This document shows positions 41,116-51,200 of a stretch of 64,000 bases of DNA, in pieces. Source of the stretch: Asterias rubens. Lineage: Eukaryota > Echinodermata > Asteroidea > Forcipulatida > Asteriidae. The stretch is taken from contig NC_047063.1 of NCBI RefSeq assembly GCF_902459465.1, forward strand, positions 7,997,343-8,061,342, given 5' to 3'. Each line of letters starts with the position of its first letter. Within the stretch, counting starts at the first letter, position 1. The notes under the pieces were generated by a model. That model did no database searches and was not told where the DNA came from. It saw nothing but the letters and a program-made list of their open reading frames with translations. The translations under genes and the position numbers were made by a program.

Positions 41116-41583
41116 GTGAGTACATTTTGTAATAACAAATTAAGGTTTCAAGTTATTATTTTCTTTATAATACCTATGTACACCTTTGAATATAAAAAAC
41201 AGCCAATCAGCAGCTCCTATGGGATTCCTTTATAGACCATGGAATCATTCATTCAAACACTTTGCAACCGAAATCTGGTTTCTATATGTGTCAAGTACCA
41301 TGTTTTCATTATTGTATATCTCTAAGATGGCGGCATGATGACAACCATGCATATAAAGACCCTTTACGTTTGATGTCACAAGCTGAAACAGCGCGTGAAC
41401 AACTAAGGCTACACTTTAAAGCTTGAGAATAACGCCAGATACCAGCCATGAGCACATGGAGGGATCCTGGCAGATGTACCTTTGACCATGCATCCATTCA
41501 CAGTGTACACACACATTCTCTTAATTACATATTGTAAACATTATACATGCAGAATTAGCCGATCGAAAGCACAGTTAACTGCT

Positions 41584-41752
41584 GCCGTCGATTTCACAAA
41601 ACTCTTTCTAACTTATGACTAATCTTAGGACTTGGGACGAGTCCCAACCCTGCACTGTAGCATGCAGACCTTAAGATTAATCCTAAGTTAAGACGAATTA
41701 CTCGTCCTAACTCGAGATGAGACGAGTCCTAACTCTTTGTGAAATCGACCCC
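41584..41752. mobile_element. Palindromic MITE, CGTCGATTTCACAAA family
   Basis: It starts CCGTCGATTTCACAAAACTC and ends GAGTCCTAACTCTTTGTGAAATCGACC in inverted orientation. Internal TAATCTTAGGACTTGGGACG and CTTAAGATTAATCCTAAG. It would be in the CDC123 3' UTR if the poly(A) call is right. Confidence 0.8.
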
Positions 41753-42164
41753 TGGTGTATTATCTGACAAACTACGCCACTTCGGAGTGGACCAATACGG
41801 CAGAAATTGAAGCTCACGTAACTGCAAGTTTATCCACTGATGGGACCAGTCTAACCTATTATTTGCAGAGAGTCACGTTTTCTGTAATTGACTAGTCTTA
41901 GTGCAAGGCGTTCTTGTTGAGTTAGTCCACCTCAGTGGTACTACCATAGGCCCCATACACTCAACTCTACACACATCGCGACCTTTCCACTAAGAGAGTA
42001 GAGAGTTTTGATAGTGGCATGGTGGGGTGATCTGGAACAGCGCCCGCTATCTTTTGATGTGTGCCGCAAGCAGAAGTGGAGCGGGGGATGGTGATAGTTG
42101 AGTGATAGTGAATGACAACGTCTTGCACCAAGACTAGTAATTGACCTCAGCGGTGGCATGGAGT

Positions 42165-42176
42165 GGGGGGGGGGGG
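42165..42176. repeat. G12 tract in the CDC123 3' UTR
   Basis: Twelve consecutive G on plus, that is C12 in the CDC123 transcript, 13 nt after the stop codon. Length may be unreliable in an assembly. Confidence 0.85.
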
Positions 42177-42188
42177 TCTATTCCTGCT

Positions 42189-42275
42189 TCATTTCTCTGG
42201 TTGATCTTCATCCACTGGTGAAGCATCTTCATCATCTGATGATGAGGATTCCTGTTGGTCTGGCATCTGCATTTC
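42189..42275 (-). CDS. CDC123: CDC123 exon 11 (C-terminus, stop)
   Basis: Acceptor TTTTGATTCAG precedes GAAATGC. Twenty-eight residues: [20 protein letters not shown] then VDEDQPEK and TGA. The vertebrate tail is shorter and also acidic (NQQEDD). Confidence 0.9.
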   Translation of the reverse strand, partial: EMQMPDQQESSSSDDEDASPVDEDQPEK

Positions 42276-45200
42276 CTGAATCAAAATACAAAGAATTCAA
42301 ATTTATTATGGAATTTCATATTAATTCTGATAAGACAATTGGTCCATGCCCTTGGCCTAGGCATACAAGAAGAATGCTTGCAGCGCGTCGGTTTCTGTCT
42401 TGTGTTGAAGCTCATGGCGCGAAAAAGGGGGGACATGCCAGGCGCAGCAAGACTTTGCATCGTTGTCTTTACTGTTTTGGATTTATGTTTATCTGATTAT
42501 CTTTTACTAATGGGTAAAAATATTTCTGCAAATAATAGTTAATGGCCTGCAATTCCACCCTAGCAGAGTCTTTCTCGGAGGCTAAAGTTTTTTACTCTCT
42601 AAAACCACATTCCTCAGAAGGAAATTGTTTCTCAACATGGTATACATTATCTACAGAGAGCTTCTTTCAAGTCAGTTGTTATGGGCATTATTTTTTGTAG
42701 TACAATTACCAACGATATAATCTCCCTTTTAGGCCCGGTTCATACTTCCTGCGAATGCGAATGTGAAGCGAATGTTGATGCCAGAGATTTGCAATGAATA
42801 ATTCGCAGCAGTTGAGCTGTGCTCAACTCTCACGAACATTTGCAGCGAAAACAGAGGTGTGACGTCGAATTCACGTCAACTTCGCTTCGCATTTGCATTC
42901 GCAGGAAGTATAAACCGGGCTTACATGGTTTAAGAGTAAAATTCAATCTTTGTTTTTCATTTTCTTACCATTCTGAGAAAATCAGCAAGTTTGTTGGCAT
43001 CCATTCCTGTCGTTAAGTGAAGGATGTCCATTGGAATGCGGTAACTAAGATACTGACTTGGTTGGATGCCCTCAAAGCTACGGACAATTCGGAACGTTTC
43101 CTTAAAAAAAGGAATAAAAAGAAAACAAAGTAAAGAGGTAGTCTGGAACTGTTTGAACTCAAATTGCATCTAGAGGTATTGAAACACAATCAATAAGCCT
43201 TTTTGAGATATGGCGAACACGATGCTACAACACTGTAAAGTTGTGGTAAATTTGTGTGTATTGACCATAGAAATAGAACGTATGTTATTCAGTAAAGTGC
43301 GCATTTTAGGCCACGCGCCGTTTACACGTAAACCTAATGACCACCAACATGGTGAGCGTGGCATCAGTCGCGGCGTGTGACGGGCGCGTATCACGTCCGC
43401 CATACCTCAAAAAGGCTTATAAGTTCCACATTGTAGTAACCTAAGAAGTTGCATCCCTTAAAGGTAATCCCTCTGCTGCTGCTTCCCAGGTTGTATTGTA
43501 AACTCTGGTGTGATCCCTGGTTATGCGGCAGTTAGCTGTTGAATGGCTTCTGAATTGCAGCCCAAGCAAAGACATGACAAAATAGGTAGACTGTCAGCAT
43601 TTGGGCTAGATAGCTCAGTTAACTTGTGCACAATGTATGCGTCTGGGTGCACCCTGGGTATGGACATATTCATGTACCCTTTGCTTGTGCACAGTATATA
43701 AAAGTTAACATCTTTAATAGTGATCTCATCAGATGAAAAACCAAGACTAGATTGCTAGATTGCACTGTAATCCAGAGGTTGCAGGTTTAAGTCCCCCTCT
43801 AGTCCTTTTTTTCTTTGGTCAAACCAAAACTTATTTTGAAACTTTTTGAAGGACATTTTTCTGATCAATTTTGACATTCTTCCTTACCCATGATTGACTT
43901 TCGGGACTTGTGACGTCGAGCTGGTTCAGGTCAGTCCAGTTGAATAACAATGGGTCTGTCACTTCACCGAAAGGGTTGAAATCTATCAGCAGAAATTTCC
44001 TCTGTAAAGTGAAGATGTATGAAATATTACTTTAGCTGCGCAGACAAATTTTACAAATAGACAAATTTTATGTTTACACTGCTAATAATTTTTGTTGTAT
44101 GCTAGTAGGGCTGTTTGCAGCGAAGTTAGCTACTCCTGAAAATGTGATTTTGTTTACCCTTAAACCGATGTGTATAAAGCACTGTATCCCCTTTGCATTG
44201 CAAGAGCAGCCGTCGATTTCACCAAACTCTTCCAAACTTGGGATTAATCTTAGGACTTAGGACGAGTCCCAGCCCTGCACTGTAGAATGCATACCTTAAG
44301 ATTAATCCAAAGTTAGGACGACTTACTCATCCTAACTCGAGATAGGATTAATCCTAGCGTTTTGTGAAATCGGCTGCAGATGTCTTACCACTAAACCACA
44401 GAGCTAGATTGAATCTTTATCTTATCTTCACAGTTGTGTTTTAAGTAACCCTCTTCTTTACCTATAACACCCCCCCCCCCCCCTCAAAAGAAATAGAGAA
44501 AACAACAACTTAATATTGTACAGAACAACTTACCTTATCTTGTCGATAAATGTCATATACATCTGTAAAGTAAATTGAAAAAAAGGTATGAGACAACTTA
44601 AACTTAAAAGCAAAGTATACCCTTGGCTTATGGAACTGTTCAATGCCCCTTATTTTTGACCGCGCGGGGGCGCTATAAATAGTATTTTGATCACTTCCGG
44701 GGGTACACGCGATTCGCCCTGCACAAATTAATAGGCGTTCTGTCACTTTTGTTGCGCCGTAGTTTCAATTTGCTTTAGAGGTGGATTATAACGGCTCCTT
44801 TTAAAGTCTTATTGTCTGTGATGGATTAGATGTCTGTGGTTATAATGTGTTCCAATCTTTAAAAACTGTTTTGCGTATGAATGAATATACCCCCGGAGGT
44901 GATTGAGAGCGCCCTCACGCGGTCAAAAATATGGCCCATTGTTGTTTTAATCCTATATAAATGTAGATGTACATTGTATACACTAAATCTAACAGGTTAA
45001 AAATTTGTTTCAAGAGGTGGAACCATGAGCAGAAGTTATCAATAAGTAAACTGAACACCAAAGCAAAACTGGTGTGTCGGTTGTCGAGCGGTCATGCACA
45101 CTGGACTCCAGACTGTAGGTTCGAGTCCTGGTCTTGACACTTGTGTCCTTCAGCAAAGCACTTGATTATACTTGCTTCTCTTAACCCAGGTGTATAAATG

Positions 45201-48200
45201 GGAACCTGAGAGGGCTGAGACAGAATTGTGTTGGACTAACCCATTGGCACTGGCTTAAGTAGCTTGGAGTTGTGTGCTCCCAAGGGAGTTGAGAAAGTTA
45301 GAGGAATGGTCTACAAAATATGACTCGGGTAAACCGTGGGGTAAAAAACTCCTGAGTCGCCCCTGGGCTGTATTCCATGTGGATAATACATGTAGATGCA
45401 GAGTGAATAGGGCTTATAGCACATCCTTGACTAGGTCAACTTACAATCATGGTCAGGAAAGTTTCCTGCGATGTGTCTGTCATGGAAATCCTCAATCTCA
45501 AGGTTGATATCATCCGCTAATGGGATGAGATCGGGAAAGAAATTTGTGTGGTCTCGTTGAGAAATACCTGGAGAGGAGACAGAAGTATATAAATAACAAA
45601 ATTGTACAAGATACTTCAGTATTTTATCAAGATACTTCAATTTTGGGTTGAACAAAGAGTTTGGACTAGAGCGGGCCTTGAACCTGCAACCTCCGGATTG
45701 ACTTGACGGCACTCTTCCAAATGAGCTATCTAGCCTGAATGTTGGCAGTCTCCCTAATTGTCAATATCTTTGTTCAGGTGCAAGTCCTGCTCTAGTCTTT
45801 GTTCAAACCAAAATCATTTAAAATTTACCCAGTCAGTTTCCCTTGTGGCTAATTACTTGACGCAGGCCTGCATGCTTCGTTTTCCTTAAGGGCAAGGACA
45901 CCAAGGAATTTTCTCCTCAGTTAAGCGGCACCCTAAGGGGAAACTGTAAATTTATACTATGAGCATTTCAAGGGCTGCAAGGCAATGACCAGCGGGCACA
46001 GAGGCAATCACCTTCGTTACCTCCTTGAAGCATCAGGCCTTTTGATATAACAAGATTAGGGATTTCAGTTTCCAGTTAACTGGTAAATTGAGTTTCCAGA
46101 TAGTTACGTATAGTTTTCTTGGAAGCAAAAACAACAAATTAGGTTACCTACCGATGATGTTATCATTCTTGACGAAAACTCTGAACTCTGTCGCTTCTGA
46201 AATATCAGTCCATCTTCTCAAAATAAGCTGTTAGACTCAACATGGGGAAAAAAAGATAATAGAAATCTTGAGACTTGGTTTGGTTTTCAAAAATTACAAC
46301 ATTAAATGCTACAGAAAGCTAATGGTTTGACTGAGGACTGCACTTGTTAACTGATCAGGCCTATGCTTTACACGGGATCAAGCATACAACCATAATCAGA
46401 GTCCAACAGTTTGGATGTTGAGTTATTGTATGGTGTTGGACTGAGGACTGCACTTGTAAACTGATCTTGCCTTACATGGGATCAGGCATACCACCACAGT
46501 CCAACAGTTTAAGTGTTGAGTTACTGTATGGTGTTGGACTAAGGACTGCACTAGTACATGTAACTGATTTTGCTTAAGATGGTTTTGTGCATACCACCTC
46601 AGTCCAACAGTTTGGGTGTTGAGTTACTGTATTGTGTCGGACCGAGGACTGCACTAGGAAACTGATTATGCTTCGCATGGGATCAGACATACACCACCAC
46701 GATCAGAGTCCAACAGTTTGGATGTTGAGTTACTGTATGGTGTTGGACCGAGGACTGCACTACGAAACTGATTATGCTTCGCATGGGATCAGACATACAC
46801 TACCACGACCAGAGTCCAACAGTTTGGATGTTGAGTTACTGTATGGTGTTGGACCGAGGACTGCACTACGAAACTGATTATGCTTCGCATGGGATCAGAC
46901 ATACACCACCACGACCAGAGTCCAACAGTTTGGATGTTGAGTTACTGTATGGTGTTGGACCGAGGACTGCACTACGAAACTGATTATGCTTCGCATGGGA
47001 TCAGACATACACCACCACGACCAGAGTCCAACAGTTTGGATGTTGAGTTACTGTATGGTGTTGGACTGAGGACTGCACTAGGAAACTGATTATGCTTCGC
47101 ATGGGATCAGACATACACCACCACGACCAGAGTCCAACAGTTTGGATGTTGAGCAACTGTATGGTGTTGGACCGAGGACTGCACTACGAAACTGATTATG
47201 CTTCGCATGGGATCAGACATACACCACCACGACCAGAGTCCAACAGTTTGGATGTTGAGTTACTGTATGGTGTTGGACCGAGGACTGCACTAGGAAACTG
47301 ATTATGCTTCGCATGGGATCAGACATACACCACCACGATCAGAGTCCAACAGTTTGGATGTTGAGTTACTGTATGGTGTTGGACCGAGGACTGCACTACG
47401 AAACTGATTATGCTTCGCATGGGATCAGACATACACCACCACGACCAGAGTCCAACAGTTTGGATGTTGAGTTACTGTATGGTGTTGGACCGAGGACTGC
47501 ACTAGGAAACTGATTATGCTTCGCATGGGATCAGACATACACCACCACGACCAGAGTCCAACAGTTTGGATGTTGAGTTACTGTATGGCGTTGGACTGAG
47601 GACTGCACTAGGAAACTGATTATGCTTTGCATGGGATCAGACATACCACCATTGTCAGAGTCCAACAGTTTGGATGTTGAGTTACTGTATGGTGTTGGAC
47701 TGAGGACTGCACTAGGAAACTGATTATGCTTCGCATGGGATCAGACATACACCACCACGACCAGAGTCCAACAGTTTGGATGTTGAGTTACTGTATGGTG
47801 TTGGACCGAGGACTGCACTAGGAAACTGATTATGCTTCGCATGGGATCAGACATACACCACCACGACCAGAGTCCAACAGTTTGGATGTTGAGTTACTGT
47901 ATGGTGTTGGACTGAGGACTGCACTAGGAAACTGATTATGCTTCGCATGGGATCAGACATACACCACCACGATCAGAGTCCAACAGTTTGGATGTTGAGT
48001 TACTGTATGGTGTTGGACCGAGGACTGCACTAGGAAACTGATTCCAACAGTGTGTTGGGTGTTGAGTTCATGTACCTTGTTGGATTTTGTTAGAGTGAGG
48101 AATTGTCTTAGTAAATCACATCTGGGAGCTCAGTTAAACCAATCAACTCAGAGTCACAATGTGGCTTTCTTAGAAGCATGAATTTGGACAAGATGAAAGA

Positions 48201-51200
48201 ACCGTTTTTGGTACTTCTTCCTACCTCATATTTCACGTTGTTTTTTTGGCCATCTTCACAATCTGTGCAGTGTTCAAATCTATGATCAAAACCAGCAATA
48301 TATTAAAAATTAACACATTTGCAGTATTTGAATATTTCAGAGAGTTTAAGCCATGGCGGCTACAGCTATGGCTGGATCACTGCTGGATCCTTGGTTCCTC
48401 TCATCACGATTCTAACTACTTCATGTCAGGGCCCAATTTCATAGCGTTGCTTAATGGTGAGCAAATTTGCATGCTTATTGTTGCAGAAAAATTTCACAAG
48501 TTAGCAAGAAAGCTAGGCGACCAGCTTGCTTGTTCACCATGGATTTGCATCGTGACGTCATTCATTATTTATAAAATAACAAATCTGTGAGAATTTAGTC
48601 TCAATTGTCTCAAAGAAATTAATGAAAGAAAAGTCACCCTTGTTGCACAAACTTGTGTGCTTTCAGAAATTACCCCTTTTTTAAAAAACTACGTTTCAGA
48701 GGGAGCCGTTTCTCACAGTGTTTTATACTATCAACAGCTCTCGATTGCTCGTTGCCAAGTAAGTTTTTATGCAAATAATTAGTTTGAGTAATTGGCAATA
48801 GTGTCCACTGCTTTTAACCCTACACCCAAGGATTTCAATGTACATACGGTAACGAGAGGTCATGTGAAACGAAATCCGAACTCTTTAGCAGAAGGAGGAC
48901 GTCATTCACACGAGAACACCTCAAGGTGTTGCCACGCGCCATCCAGGATGCATCCTGAAAAACAAATAAAAACAGTTTTAAAATCATTCTAGTGGTGAGT
49001 TGCAGAGTTGTAGCCACGGTGGGCAGTGCCGGCGGGACCTGCCCAGAACAAATTTCGCCAGCACTTTGAGCAAAATACAATGTGCTTCCCAGCACAGATT
49101 TCCCGCAGATTGCTCTTCAGCAATTCGGATGGCCCAATATCTAATCATGAATAATTTTGGCGAGCCACTCGCCTACACAGTGGACTAAATTGGATTTAGA
49201 GCCCCCACTAAAATTGGTCTAGCGCTAAAAATAATCCTGTACAAAAGGGGTAGGGGCAGGGCTAATACACTGGACTGCAACCGTCTTAAGTATCAGGCCT
49301 GAAGTGTTCTGGGTTCTTTTACAGCAATTCTAGTGCATAAGACCTTTTGCCTCTTGCCTCAAAGCACCTCTTTTGCCTCATGTCCCATTCAAAGGACAAA
49401 GCGATTATGGTAAAGTATCTTGCTAAAGGATACAAGTTCCATGAGCAGGACTCAAACACACACTCTGCTGATCAAAAAACACCATGGCCCAATATCATAG
49501 AGTTGCTTAAGCACAAAAAGTAGCCAAGCAAAACAGAATTATGCTTACCAGAATAAGGTTATCAGCCAAACTACCATGTACAGTTTGTAACTGGTGTCCT
49601 GTTCATTTCTGCTTAGCAGACAGTTGTTAGGCAATAATTTCTGCTTAAGCAGCTCTATGAAGTTTGGCCCAGAGGTTGAGTCCAGTGCTCTTAAACACAA
49701 CCGGTGAATTTTGCTTACCCTCGGTGAGCTCCAGTTGAGTTTTGGAAACACTCTACCTCCGAGACTCTGAATTGATTCTTTTATGGATGCCTCCAGATCT
49801 GGGAAAGAGGGTGTCTTGTTGTGATCTATCTCCTCTGTGTCATCTATGATGTCACTGGGTGCATCTGTGGGACTGAGGTTGGCGGAAATTGATGTCATGA
49901 AATGGACTTTATACAACTTATTAGTCAAGTACATGTACGTGAAAGATCGTAAAATTTTAAGGGCCTCACAAACGAACTAACAAAACAACCTCATCACAAC
50001 ATTAGCATCCCCAATAAAAGTCTTATAGATGTTAGTTTTCCATCGGGTATAAAGAATACAGTTTGTTTTTACCCATACTGATGTGTATAAAAGCACTGTA
50101 TACTCAGTACAATCCAAACAATCCATAGGAAAATCACTCTGGTGAGATTCAAACCCAGGCCTTGGCATTGCTAATATATAGACCACCCAGCTACAATGTA
50201 GCCCCGTGGCCAGAGTAAGGAAGAAATTATATTTGTTTAATTCTCACCTCTTAGGAAGATAAATTCCATCAGCATCCAAATAAGCGAGGAACTCCTTTGA
50301 CAGTGGCAGGATATGGCTAGCAATAAAAACACAGAACATCAAAAGTTAAAACAATTTAACCCTGCAAGTAAAGCATACAAATATAACTTTGTGGTGTGTA
50401 GTGGCCGACAGTTACAAGCACCAAACTCAAGCTCTGGTGTTTCTGATCAGCAGATTGAGGGTTCGAATCCCAGTTGTGGCACTTTCCTTAGTAACATACC
50501 TTACCTTGGTTGCTTTGTCCTTTCAGGACATTAAGCCGTAGATCTCATGAACTAGGGTTAAAAATGAACCGAGAATACTTATTGTTAAAGAGAATGGGTT
50601 TTGGGATTTGGATATATTCTCAACGCTCTTATTAGAGCCAAACGAGAAGAGAGAAGACAATGAAGAAATTTAAGTTTAAGACATGGGAGGAAAACCCCAG
50701 AAAATTTTTCAAGGAAAAACCCATGCAGTCAACTGGGATCTGAAAACCCAATCCACATAGAGCCCCTGGTGGGATTTGAACCAGGGTCCCAGAGGTGAAA
50801 GGTGTGGCAAGACACCACTTCACCAACCCGACTTCCACTAGGGTTTAACACAGGTGTTTCTAGTTCACATACATGTAGCAAGCACCCTTGTTTAAAGGTT
50901 TCATAGAGCTTGCGAGCTACAGTGATTAAGTATACTTTTGAGGCATCAATGATTTCATTACTACATCTGGGGTCGATTTCACAAAGACAGTCCAAACTTA
51001 AGACTAGTCCAAGGAGTTATTAAAAACTTAAGACAAGTCCTAAGTAAGGATGAGTAACTCTGCTTACTCGAGACTAGTCTTAACTCTTTGTGAAATCCAC
51101 CCCAGAATTCAACCAAGATCTGTAATTAGATATCATAGAGTTATATATATAAGAACTAGAGGGCGCACTGGCCTATTTACGTGGCCCGGTATGCACACAT

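Noticed and set aside
46632..47513. Series of 69-81-codon open frames beginning every 106 bp
   Set aside because: They are translations of the 106-bp minisatellite read across units in shifting frames; not a gene family.
48246..48590. 114-codon open frame on plus
   Set aside because: It overlaps CDC123 exon 5 on the opposite strand and runs into two MITE fragments; no similarity to a protein.
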